From Candidatus Pacearchaeota archaeon (GTDB lineage: Archaea; Nanoarchaeota; Nanoarchaeia; Pacearchaeales; GW2011-AR1), in contig NZER01000439.1 of assembly GCA_002690445.1 (NCBI GenBank), positions 1-7,385 of the forward strand: 7,385 bases of DNA. The letters run 5' to 3'. The position numbers were made by a program, and so were the translations under genes. Under the pieces are notes generated by a model that did no database searches, was not told the origin of the DNA, and saw only the letters and a list, made by a program, of their open reading frames with translations. Shown here one piece after another: positions 1-5,604 of this stretch; within the stretch, counting starts at the first letter, position 1; every line of letters starts with the position of its first letter.

Positions 1-1058
1 AAAAATATGTAGCGTGGTTTAAATATCTGAAGCCGATCAAAGATGCTCACTTCAACATGGCTAGATCTGGAAACATTGAAATGGACGACGACGCCAACAT
101 TGGGATGCCCAAGAACTGGACGAAAGAAGTGCAAGACCAGATGAAGAAGATGAAAGCCTTTAGCGGCACTGTGAGGAATTATAGCGGCGTTCAAAAGGGA
201 GAGACCTTGGCAGGCACCCTTGGAGAGCCCGAACCAGTAGGAGAAAGCGTAGAACAGCAGATTGACAGGATTGAGAGACTACTACAAGAGAAAGATCCCC
301 ACTACGACCTCAGAATTTATAGTATTAAGGTTGATGTGTCGGTCCAAAAAGATTTAGGAGGGGAAATCCAAGAGACCCAGACAGAGATCCGTGGTATCGA
401 AGGTGTTACCACGGTGCGCACAGTAGGCGCTACACAGAATTTAGCTCAAGCTCTATTGGCAACCTATGAAATCAAATTTGAATTATTAGGAGCAATTAGC
501 CGCGTAAAATATCGGGATCGTATCTTGATCCCCGGCTTAATGAAAGTGAAGGGGTTGCGAGTGGTTCGCTTTAATCCTATTCACCGCACAAATGTGCGCG
601 GCACCATTCGCACTGTTCGCGAACGTCGCACCCTTCAAGAATACGGGGGGGATATTTCCGGTTTCGGGGGAATGGCAGGGAACCTGGGCGCTGTTCGTCA
701 ATCCACGACCCCGATGGTTACCCCTCGAAAAACCATTGATCAGGTGCTAGCAGACTGGGTAGATGGTTCTGTTAGAATTTATGACGCACCAATGGATACA
801 ACCAACATGGCATACCACGTGATGGTGCCCGTAGAGGAGTTGCTTCCCTATATTGGACGCGAGTTTCGCGCCCCCATGGATGCGTTTGATGGAATGTACC
901 ACGAATTCATTAAAAACGGAGCCCGGGCACCCGTTTATGTTGCCGTGGGGAAAAACCGACGTGTAAAAATTTCAGGCAACGAAGACTTAATATGGTATGC
1001 CAAACGAGCAGGACTAAAAGAACTGCCCGTCTTTTTTAGTTACCAACGCCAAGTTTAA
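1..1058 (+). CDS. Phage protein, 5'-partial: ferredoxin-like region plus ParB-like C-terminus
   Basis: The reading frame is open from base 3, so the gene enters from the left. The first in-frame ATG (base 57) has no ribosome site before it (CTCACTTCAAC), and 18 sensible codons precede it (KYVAWFKYLKPIKDAHFN), so ATG 57 is probably internal. Counting from that ATG there are 333 residues: a polar helical region (1-80); an alternating strand/helix region (about 84-172) with two similar strands, IRGIEGVTTVRTV and MKVKGLRVVRF, suggesting a ferredoxin-like fold; a Gly/Arg-rich linker (173-230); and a C-terminal part (about 255-333) with VPVEELLPY, NGARAPVYVAV, RRVKISGN and GLKELPVFFSY. The last part follows the pattern of ParB/sulfiredoxin-like domains (boundary residues, 'G-x-R' strand, Ala-rich helix, 'G-L-x-x-[LI]-PV' strand). 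The fold assignments are inference from pattern. Similar proteins occur, as I recall, in marine phage contigs as structural or unknown proteins. No DNA-binding helix-turn-helix is apparent, so a partition role is not supported. Confidence 0.8.
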   Translation, partial: KYVAWFKYLKPIKDAHFNMARSGNIEMDDDANIGMPKNWTKEVQDQMKKMKAFSGTVRNYSGVQKGETLAGTLGEPEPVGESVEQQIDRIERLLQEKDPHYDLRIYSIKVDVSVQKDLGGEIQETQTEIRGIEGVTTVRTVGATQNLAQALLATYEIKFELLGAISRVKYRDRILIPGLMKVKGLRVVRFNPIHRTNVRGTIRTVRERRTLQEYGGDISGFGGMAGNLGAVRQSTTPMVTPRKTIDQVLADWVDGSVRIYDAPMDTTNMAYHVMVPVEELLPYIGREFRAPMDAFDGMYHEFIKNGARAPVYVAVGKNRRVKISGNEDLIWYAKRAGLKELPVFFSYQRQV

Positions 1059-1064
1059 AACTTT

Positions 1065-1844
1065 ATGAGAATTCACCGCAACATCCTTAAGCTTCTGCAA
1101 CCATTTTTAATGGTGATCGGTTGTGGTGCGATTTCATTATTTGCCCTCTATAGTCTTGTCATGTCACATGCGATCCCCCCACAGGAGCGTCTGCAAGAAA
1201 ATAACTATACCAGCTTTTACGCTCCCCCCTATCAGCAGGCGATTAAAAAATCTAGGGAGAGTGCCGTACAGGTCACGTCCTTTGCTCTCGATAGCCCTTA
1301 CTTCTCGACAGCTAGTGGGACATACTTTGCTGCTTATGGAAAGCATTTTGTTGTAACAGTAATGCACGCGCTTCAAGGTCCGTGTGAATTTACAACGATT
1401 GTGCACGGAGAGGAAGGATATGGGTGTGTAAAATACGTGACAATGAACCCCATCAATGACTACGCCATTATTCAAGTGGAAGCAATCAAGGATAGAACTC
1501 CCATCCACATTCCGCGTGACTTACCCCAAAACGCCCAATGGATTGATTCGTATTCAATTATGAACAAGCTCGTATATACCGGCTATCCAAATGTGATAGG
1601 TCCCCTCACAGTTGGAGGGGAGGTGAGCGGATTTGCTGATGCTGAATATATATACATGATTTCATATGCGTGGAGTGGTTCATCCGGCTCTGGGGTGTTT
1701 GACCATCGAGGCAAATATATAGGTTATGTGGTGGCAATAGACGTAGGACAAACCGAGTTCGGCTTTCAGATTTTACAAAATGTAGTGCTCGTTGCTCCTG
1801 CTTTAAAGGTCGACTGGGGAAAAACATTAACACAATCCGAATAG
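1065..1844 (+). CDS. Membrane-anchored trypsin-like serine protease (S1/trypsin_2 type)
   Basis: The product has 259 residues. A basic N-terminus (MRIHRNILK) is followed by one hydrophobic segment (about 12-34), a signal anchor that would place the remainder outside the cytoplasm. The rest matches a chymotrypsin-fold peptidase: His101 in VTVMHAL, Asp132 in NPINDYAII, and Ser207 in the GSSGSGVFD nucleophile motif, followed by strands like KYIGYVVAI. Cys107 and Cys121 could form a disulfide, which fits an extracytoplasmic site. The family cleaves peptide bonds; the target is unknown. Possible roles are envelope remodelling, receptor or superinfection control, or virion protein maturation, none shown by sequence. 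The gene starts 6 bases after the preceding stop, and no Shine-Dalgarno site is visible before ATG 1065. An in-frame ATG at 1110 lacks one too and would lose part of the anchor. Protease call firm, location likely, role open. Confidence 0.85.
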   Translation: MRIHRNILKLLQPFLMVIGCGAISLFALYSLVMSHAIPPQERLQENNYTSFYAPPYQQAIKKSRESAVQVTSFALDSPYFSTASGTYFAAYGKHFVVTVMHALQGPCEFTTIVHGEEGYGCVKYVTMNPINDYAIIQVEAIKDRTPIHIPRDLPQNAQWIDSYSIMNKLVYTGYPNVIGPLTVGGEVSGFADAEYIYMISYAWSGSSGSGVFDHRGKYIGYVVAIDVGQTEFGFQILQNVVLVAPALKVDWGKTLTQSE

Positions 1845-1857
1845 GAAAGAATTTATT

Positions 1858-2046
1858 ATGAAAAACAAAGCATGTTACTCTTCATTACTAGAACAAATTA
1901 ATCAATTGAGTGAAACCATTGGGGAACTTAAAGCCAAGGTTAACAATTTGAAAAAAATGTGTCATAATGCTAATATCATTGAAATGGAGAAGGAAGTAAA
2001 TAATGAACATTCAAACAAGAAACAGGAGAAAACCAATGAGCGATGA
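1858..2046 (+). CDS. Small coiled-coil protein (62 aa), unknown function
   Basis: ATG 1858 is preceded by AGGAAAGA (1843-1850) with a 7-base spacer, and that site overlaps the stop codon of the protease gene, suggesting coupled translation. Residues about 8-36 have leucine/isoleucine heptad spacing (SLLEQINQLSETIGELKAKV...), predicting one amphipathic helix able to form a coiled coil. The C-terminal 20 residues are very polar (Glu/Lys/Asn) and likely disordered. There are two cysteines (6 and 35) and no transmembrane segment. The end overlaps the start of the next gene by 11 bases. Function not recognised; an oligomerisation or adaptor role for a neighbour is only a guess. Confidence 0.65.
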   Translation: MKNKACYSSLLEQINQLSETIGELKAKVNNLKKMCHNANIIEMEKEVNNEHSNKKQEKTNER

Positions 2047-2374
2047 TAATATCGTTGAACTTACCTCGGTGGAGGATTCAGATGATTTAAAACCGAAGCC
2101 TCCACCACGCCTCGCTCCCCGAGGGATTACCACTTTTACAGTTTGTCGACAAAGCGACGAAACGGGGGTGAGCGGCGAAGGTGTAGTCATCGAGGGGGTG
2201 TCTCTCGCATCCGGTCACTGTGTTATTCACTGGTTATTCCCACCACCACGCGGAGGAATCGCTATTTTTGATTCACTAGACGATTTCCTAAAGGTGCACG
2301 TTAAACCTCATCCCACAAATAAAACAATCATTACGTTTGAAGATGGAGAGCAGACGATTTATGACGGAGGATAG
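2036..2374 (+). CDS. Small conserved-type phage protein with GVSGxGVVxEGV motif (112 aa)
   Basis: I prefer ATG 2036 (MSDDNIVEL...) because AGGAG at 2024-2028 lies 7 bases upstream and the start sits in the end of the previous gene. An in-frame ATG at 2003 also has a good site (AGGAAG 1991-1996) and would add 11 residues. The first 30 residues are acidic then proline-rich and probably flexible. Residues about 34-110 form a compact beta-rich domain: FTVCRQSDETGVSGEGVVIEGV, then HCVIHWLFPP, IAIFDSLDDFLKVHV and KTIITFEDG. This ordered pattern (GVSG-G-V-EGV, HW, a VxxS[LV]DxxLxVH helix, a final strand) resembles, from memory, a small domain seen in phage and actinobacterial hypothetical proteins whose function I cannot name. 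It lies between the coiled-coil gene and a virion-appendage-like gene. Confidence 0.78.
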   Translation: MSDDNIVELTSVEDSDDLKPKPPPRLAPRGITTFTVCRQSDETGVSGEGVVIEGVSLASGHCVIHWLFPPPRGGIAIFDSLDDFLKVHVKPHPTNKTIITFEDGEQTIYDGG

Positions 2375-2376
2375 AG

Positions 2377-2778
2377 GTGGCATATAAATTTTCAAAAGGA
2401 AAACGCGAATTAGGCGACATTGAGTTCGAAGGAGATCCTGACGAAACTCAAATCGATTTTGAAGACGACTTCATTGCTACGGCCATCTCCGGCAAAACCT
2501 CCGACTATACGCTAACTGGTGGTGATCATACCATTTTGGTAGATTGTTCTAGTGGAAATGTAACACTCACTCTTCCAACAGCAGTTGGCTGCGCGGGGAG
2601 AATGTATGTCATTAAGCGCATCGACGCCACCAACAATGCAGCCAATATTAATTCCGATGGCTCCGAAGAGATTGAAGGCTCAACGAACCCTGCAAGTGTG
2701 ACTGCAATGAGTTCCATTATGATTCAATCGGATAACTCAGGTTGGTGGAAGATTGCAGAATACATTTTGCCGCCGTGA
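2377..2778 (+). CDS. Beta-rich tail-fibre/appendage-like protein (133 aa)
   Basis: The start is GTG 2377, with GGAGG at 2366-2370 six bases upstream; it begins 2 bases after the preceding stop. The N-terminal 35 residues are charged (KGKRELGDIEFEGDPDETQIDFEDD). The rest follows a pattern common in phage tail-fibre and particle-decoration proteins: YTLTGGDHTILVDCSSGNVTLTLP, then GRMYVIKRIDATNNAANIN, then GSEEIEG, then IMIQSDNSGWWKIAEY. This is the familiar 'YT(v/l)...D..I.vD...g.vTvtLP.a....gr.y.iKr.D.....v.i...g...I.G........v.l.sdg..W..' repeat unit, predicted to be all beta. It probably belongs to the virion exterior or baseplate. No catalytic motif is seen. The family resemblance is recalled; the virion location is inference. 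Confidence 0.8.
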   Translation: MAYKFSKGKRELGDIEFEGDPDETQIDFEDDFIATAISGKTSDYTLTGGDHTILVDCSSGNVTLTLPTAVGCAGRMYVIKRIDATNNAANINSDGSEEIEGSTNPASVTAMSSIMIQSDNSGWWKIAEYILPP

Positions 2779-2817
2779 TTTACTTTCTTTATCGGTTCAA
2801 AGGAGCTATTTATTAGT

Positions 2818-3759
2818 ATGAACGGTATAAATTGGCGAGATTTTGTAGATTCCATCCACGAAGAGGGGAAGTATCGCTCCAGGATCAAAAGTTTAGATAG
2901 CGATATGGCTGATTATTTGGACAAGGGTCCGCAAAAAAAAGGAAGCCCCTATAAAACATCCCGCGCAGACTTCCGCCGGAAAAAGTTTAACGATGTTTCA
3001 GCACCGCCCGGAGCACCTGGAGGGCTGGAAGAAGAGGTTGAGCCCGAATCTTTTGATGTGCATGAAGGGTTAGAGCCTCGCATCTGGCACCATGAAGAAT
3101 TAAGACCCGAGATTCGCAAAAAGCTTTTAAAGATAGCCCAAGATTTTATTGATAACCTGCCAGTCGAGGTAGATATTGAGGATGTAACCTTAACGGGCTC
3201 CTTGGCTAACTACAACTGGTCAAATTATTCTGATGTAGATTTACACATCATTGTAGATTTTTTGAGCATTGACGAAAATCGCGCTCTCATTAAATCCTTT
3301 TTTGATAACGCACGCATGCGCTGGAATGACCGACACAACATTCGCGTTAAAGGTTACGATGTCGAAATTTATGTGGAGGATAACAAAGAAAGCCACAAGT
3401 CCTCCGGGGTTTACTCAGTATTAAATAACGAGTGGGTGACGAAACCAAAAAGATACCAGAATGAGATAGACTTTCCCGCTGCCCGTCGAAAGGCCGACGA
3501 CATAGAGTTTCAGGTAAACATCGCATCCAATCTAATCACGGCGCGCAAATATAAGACCGCACTTAGAAATATCGAACGCCTGAAGCAAAAGATTAGGAAC
3601 ATGCGCCGAGCAGGATTAGAAAGCCGCCAGCAAGAGTTTTCAATTGAAAATATTGCCTTTAAGATATTACGTCGCGACCAAGTTTTAGACCAGCTACAAA
3701 ATTTAAAAACCACAGCTTATGATGAGATGATGAATATTACAAACGGAGGCGCTGAGTAG
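2818..3759 (+). CDS. Pol-beta-superfamily nucleotidyltransferase-like protein (313 aa)
   Basis: The core (about residues 85-215) carries the minimal nucleotidyltransferase signature: Gly127-Ser128 in TGSLANYNWS, then Asp139 and Asp141 in SDVDLHIIVDF (hG[GS]...DhD), and a third acidic strand VKGYDVEIYVED with Glu183 as the likely third metal ligand. All three carboxylates are present, so activity (transfer of NMP to a nucleic acid, protein or small molecule) is plausible. Residues 1-84 are polar with a Gly/Pro stretch (APPGAPGG). Residues 230-313 are helical and basic, and end in SIENIAFKILRRDQVLDQLQNLKTTAYDEMM, which may bind RNA or protein. From memory, related proteins occur in T4-like marine phages with unknown substrate. 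AAAGGAG (2799-2805) lies 12 bases before ATG 2818, a long spacer. No HEPN antitoxin partner is adjacent, so a MNT/HEPN toxin-antitoxin pair is unlikely. Confidence 0.87.
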   Translation: MNGINWRDFVDSIHEEGKYRSRIKSLDSDMADYLDKGPQKKGSPYKTSRADFRRKKFNDVSAPPGAPGGLEEEVEPESFDVHEGLEPRIWHHEELRPEIRKKLLKIAQDFIDNLPVEVDIEDVTLTGSLANYNWSNYSDVDLHIIVDFLSIDENRALIKSFFDNARMRWNDRHNIRVKGYDVEIYVEDNKESHKSSGVYSVLNNEWVTKPKRYQNEIDFPAARRKADDIEFQVNIASNLITARKYKTALRNIERLKQKIRNMRRAGLESRQQEFSIENIAFKILRRDQVLDQLQNLKTTAYDEMMNITNGGAE

Positions 3760-4001
3760 TGGAATTCACAGAACTTACAGAACAAAGCAAAGTGCATCCG
3801 GGCGAATATTTATTGCATGTTCCATCAAAGGCAGTCGTACTGGTGGGAGCCTATAACTGGAACGCTAATTTTGTGCGCGTTCTTAAGCATGGGCGACTTC
3901 TAGAAGACAAAGTAGAGCATTTTAAAAAGATCCGATTGACTACCGAGGAGCATCGCGCTCACCGTGGAACCAAATGCGGAAGCTGCAAGGGTGGAGGGTG
4001 A
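3759..4001 (+). CDS. Small beta-type protein with C-terminal HxxHx4CxxC (80 aa)
   Basis: GTG 3759 shares one base with the preceding stop (TAGTG), with CGGAGG (3744-3749) nine bases upstream; translation is probably coupled to the nucleotidyltransferase gene. Residues 13-60 (PGEYLLHVPSKAVVLVGAYNWNANFVRVLKHGRLLEDKVEHFKKI, described in parts: GEYLLHVP, VVLVGAY, FVRVL, GRLLEDKVEHFKKIRL) suggest four or five short strands, as in a small SH3/tudor-like barrel. The tail EHRAHRGTKCGSCKGGG has His65, His68, Cys73 and Cys76, which could bind one zinc ion, or the CGSC pair could be redox active. Function not recognised. The end overlaps the next start as GTGA. Confidence 0.72.
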   Translation: MEFTELTEQSKVHPGEYLLHVPSKAVVLVGAYNWNANFVRVLKHGRLLEDKVEHFKKIRLTTEEHRAHRGTKCGSCKGGG

Positions 4002-4150
4002 AACCGAAGGGACGCCAGATTTTGGAATTTTGTATGATACAGTTGGAATTATTAAAAGAAAGAGAAATGGAGTTACGCAAACAATTGTTGGATTGCACCA
4101 TCCAACGGGAGTTCTTAACAAAAACAATTGAAAGTTTAAACGAGGAGTAG
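3998..4150 (+). CDS. Very small coiled-coil protein (50 aa)
   Basis: This short gene reads GTG 3998 to TAG 4148-4150. Its start overlaps the preceding TGA (GTGA), a classic translational coupling arrangement. The product begins MKPKGRQILEFCMIQLELLK and is almost wholly alpha-helical, with repeated Leu/Ile/Met at heptad-like spacing and dense Glu/Arg/Lys, so a coiled coil is likely; it contains Cys12 and Cys33. It fills exactly the gap between two other genes, and its final GAGGAG supplies the ribosome site of the next gene. A competing 46-residue frame from GTG 3991 is low in coding character. Function unknown. Confidence 0.6.
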   Translation: MKPKGRQILEFCMIQLELLKEREMELRKQLLDCTIQREFLTKTIESLNEE

Positions 4151-4155
4151 TCAAA

Positions 4156-4419
4156 ATGTATTCACATTATTTTACGTGCGGACCATTCGCATCCGCATCT
4201 TTTAGTGCGGCAGACCTCGGATCGGGCATTTATAGTAGCTTTTTGTTGTCGCAATCTATGGCATCCCACACGGATCATCAAATAAAGCTGCAACAAGCCA
4301 TTGAGGAGCAAGCGGATGCCGAACAAATCGCCACCCTACAACGGGAGTTAGACTACTACAATAACCTTCTTGACATAACCCTTACAGCAGTCACCCTCGT
4401 CGATGAGATAGAACAGTGA
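4156..4419 (+). CDS. Hypothetical protein, Ala/Ser/Gly-rich N-terminus plus coiled coil (87 aa)
   Basis: ATG 4156 follows GAGGAG (4142-4147) with an 8-base spacer. Residues 1-35 are small and mildly hydrophobic (MYSHYFTCGPFASASFSAAD, then GSGIYSSFLLSQSMA) but broken by Asp and Ser, so a transmembrane helix is doubtful. Residues 37-70 form a helix rich in Gln/Glu (HQIKLQQAIEEQADAEQIA, LQRELDYYNNLL) with coiled-coil spacing. The final 17 residues (ITLTAVTLVDEIEQ) are amphipathic. The gene ends in a GTGA overlap with its neighbour. I do not recognise the family; a structural or assembly adaptor would fit the composition, but nothing demonstrates it. Confidence 0.65.
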   Translation: MYSHYFTCGPFASASFSAADLGSGIYSSFLLSQSMASHTDHQIKLQQAIEEQADAEQIATLQRELDYYNNLLDITLTAVTLVDEIEQ

Positions 4420-4679
4420 CTAAGATTTATATTTATTGTCTTTTTGAAAAAGATGAAGTTTTGCACGGGGTCTATTCTTCTATCAAAGCAGCCCACCGGG
4501 ATGCGATAAAGTTATGCAACAAGGGTGGTAGTGCTGTTTATTTGCAGCAGGGCGACGGAGTTATTACTCCCACAATTACGGCATTGAGAAACATATTTAA
4601 AGGCGCCCTCGACATTAAAATTAAATACTATTCCGACAAGTCGCATGCCACCATTCTTAAAACCAAATTGCGAGAATAA
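4416..4679 (+). CDS. Hypothetical alpha/beta phage protein (87 aa)
   Basis: GTG 4416 overlaps the TGA of the preceding gene (GTGA). The only upstream purine-rich stretch is GATGAGATAGAA, so translation probably depends on reinitiation. The sequence begins with a strand (KIYIYCLFEKDEVLHGVYSS), then a helix (IKAAHRDAIKLCNKG), a strand (SAVYLQQ) and a basic C-terminal half (IFKGALDIKIKYYSDKSHATILKTKLRE). The 'strand, EVL.GVYSS...A..DA..LC' layout resembles short phage proteins that I recall as hypothetical, in which a one-letter-repeated 'h-Y-h-V...h-G-V-[FY]-S' strand precedes an Ala-rich helix. No catalytic motif is visible. Its stop lies just before the glutaredoxin start. Confidence 0.68.
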   Translation: MTKIYIYCLFEKDEVLHGVYSSIKAAHRDAIKLCNKGGSAVYLQQGDGVITPTITALRNIFKGALDIKIKYYSDKSHATILKTKLRE

Positions 4680-4680
4680 G

Positions 4681-4938
4681 ATGGAATTTTATATGGTGTA
4701 TGGGATCACTGATTGTCCAGCTTGTTTGCGAGCCTGCGCTCTCTTAATGGAAAACGAGAAAGAATATGTTTTTGTAGAAACCGATTTTTCCTCGACATAC
4801 CGCAAACAACTTAAAGAACAATTTAAGTGGAACACGTTTCCCATTATTGTCATTATCAAAGAGGGCGGCGAAGAGGTGATAGGGGGATATACCGATCTCG
4901 AATATGTAATAAAAAAAGAATCCATAGCCCCAACCTGA
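4681..4938 (+). CDS. Glutaredoxin-like thiol-disulfide oxidoreductase (85 aa)
   Basis: I chose ATG 4681, one base after the previous stop. The frame is open back to ATG 4645, but the 12 extra residues (MPPFLKPNCENK) precede the first strand and overlap the neighbour's coding end. The product is one thioredoxin-fold domain of glutaredoxin length: strand MVYGIT, active site DCPACLRAC with Cys12 and Cys15 (CPAC), helix to residue 27, strand YVFVET, helix, then TFP (52-54) with the expected cis-proline, strand IIVII, and GG (68-69) before the last helix. Typical glutaredoxins have CPYC and TVP, so CPAC and TFP are variants. Phage glutaredoxins reduce ribonucleotide reductase or host proteins; no reductase gene lies in this window. 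The ribosome site is weak (GCGAGAAT). Confidence 0.85.
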   Translation: MEFYMVYGITDCPACLRACALLMENEKEYVFVETDFSSTYRKQLKEQFKWNTFPIIVIIKEGGEEVIGGYTDLEYVIKKESIAPT

Positions 4939-4941
4939 ACG

Positions 4942-4980
4942 CTGCCACAATAAAGGCAGGCTGCCGTGATAAAATAACGG
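4942..4980 (+). other. Two small inverted repeats in the spacer before the 80-aa gene
   Basis: The 58-base gap between the glutaredoxin stop and GTG 4997 contains CTGCC (4942-4946) and GGCAG (4955-4959) with an 8-base loop, a second CTGCC at 4961-4965, and CCGT (4964-4967) with ACGG (4977-4980) around a 9-base loop. The central GGCAG could pair with only one CTGCC copy in RNA. No run of T follows, so this is not an intrinsic terminator. A translational or protein-binding role is possible but unproven. Confidence 0.3.
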
Positions 4981-4996
4981 TTCTTATAGTTACTAT

Positions 4997-5239
4997 GTGA
5001 CACTTAAACGCGGAGATTTGATTCGTTGGGTCGTTGATCACGACATTTACGAAGCCGACGAGCATGTTTTGCGCGGCATTAGTCCTAATTATAGACACGG
5101 GATCATCATGGAAGTTTCCATGAAGGATTCTAACGCTGTTATCGTTTGTTGCTATGACTGCAAAAAGGAGGGAAACTGGGTGATACTTAATTTAATTCAC
5201 GATGAGTTGGAAGTCTTGAGCGGTACGCCCGGTGGCTAA
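4997..5239 (+). CDS. Small SH3-like beta-type protein (80 aa)
   Basis: GTG 4997 is the first usable start in this frame; an ATG two bases earlier runs straight into TGA. No Shine-Dalgarno site is visible. The product opens with TLKRGDLIRWVV, continues YRHGIIMEVSMKDSNAVIVCCYDC and ends WVILNLIHDELEVLSG. This is a 'GDL(I/V)..., G(I/V)(I/V)(M/L)..., V.V...., ...L....(D/E)(L/I)EVL' pattern of short strands, as in SH3/KOW-like barrels and shared in outline with several genes at 6860-7265. CCYDC contains three cysteines, possibly redox or metal binding. The 3' end overlaps the next start by 8 bases. Family not named; the fold is inferred from strand pattern. Confidence 0.72.
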   Translation: MTLKRGDLIRWVVDHDIYEADEHVLRGISPNYRHGIIMEVSMKDSNAVIVCCYDCKKEGNWVILNLIHDELEVLSGTPGG

Positions 5240-5534
5240 TTTATTTTTCTCAGGGGACAAGGCACCAAAACAAGAAGCCATCAATGCACTTACATTAAAG
5301 ATTGGTGAATATTTTGTCGGGCGCTATGAAGTCCGTGCCGCATCTGATGACGGAGGAAATCACCTGGAAATTCAAATTGAAGTGCCCGAACCCAACAAAA
5401 GCTTTGAAGAACAAGTGGAGGATTTTCCCCCTCTTTTTGATGTTATACCTAAATGGATGGGATGGCGCACCATCATATTAAAAGTGCCTCCCGGCTACAT
5501 AGATGCCATCACCAACCGCCCTGACGACTATTGA
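5232..5534 (+). CDS. Hypothetical phage protein (100 aa)
   Basis: GTG 5232 lies inside the end of the preceding gene (8-base overlap), with only a weak GAGCGG upstream; coupled translation is likely. The product is compact and acidic: an N-terminal helix (KQEAINALTLKIGEYF), two strands (YEVRAASDD, HLEIQIEVPEP), a helix (KSFEEQVEDF), then DVIPKWMGWRTIILKVPPGYIDAI. Net charge is negative, and there is no signal peptide or known catalytic motif. I do not recognise the family. It is the last gene before the first recognisable promoter, so it may mark the end of the left transcription block. Confidence 0.7.
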   Translation: MANLFFSGDKAPKQEAINALTLKIGEYFVGRYEVRAASDDGGNHLEIQIEVPEPNKSFEEQVEDFPPLFDVIPKWMGWRTIILKVPPGYIDAITNRPDDY

Positions 5535-5553
5535 TACATTTCGCATAAAAAAG

Positions 5554-5582
5554 TTGACTTATCTTTCGTGAGATGCTATATT
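5554..5582 (+). promoter_or_regulatory. Sigma70-type promoter P1 (TTGACT-17-TATATT, extended -10)
   Basis: The -35 box TTGACT (5554-5559) and -10 box TATATT (5577-5582) are separated by 17 bases, with TGC just before the -10 box. The expected start is near 5589, giving a leader of about 16 bases to GTG 5605. The spacer holds a small inverted repeat, ATCT (5561-5564) / AGAT (5571-5574). The core and geometry recur at 6654-6682 and 7262-7290. Confidence 0.8.
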
Positions 5583-5604
5583 ATAGAGGAAGGAGGGAAG
5601 CCCC

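Noticed and set aside
1051..1063. AAGTTT-A-AAACTT inverted repeat over the stop of the first gene
   Set aside because: A one-base centre cannot form an RNA hairpin, no T run follows, and such AT-rich dyads are common by chance.
2383..2833. TATAAATT at 2383-2390 and 2826-2833 as T4-type late promoters
   Set aside because: Both lie just downstream of start codons within genes and differ from TATAAATA, so they are likely chance AT-rich coding sequence.
3991..4131. 46-residue frame from GTG 3991
   Set aside because: It competes with the 50-residue frame from GTG 3998, which has the GTGA overlap, a coherent helical product, and an end that provides the next ribosome site.
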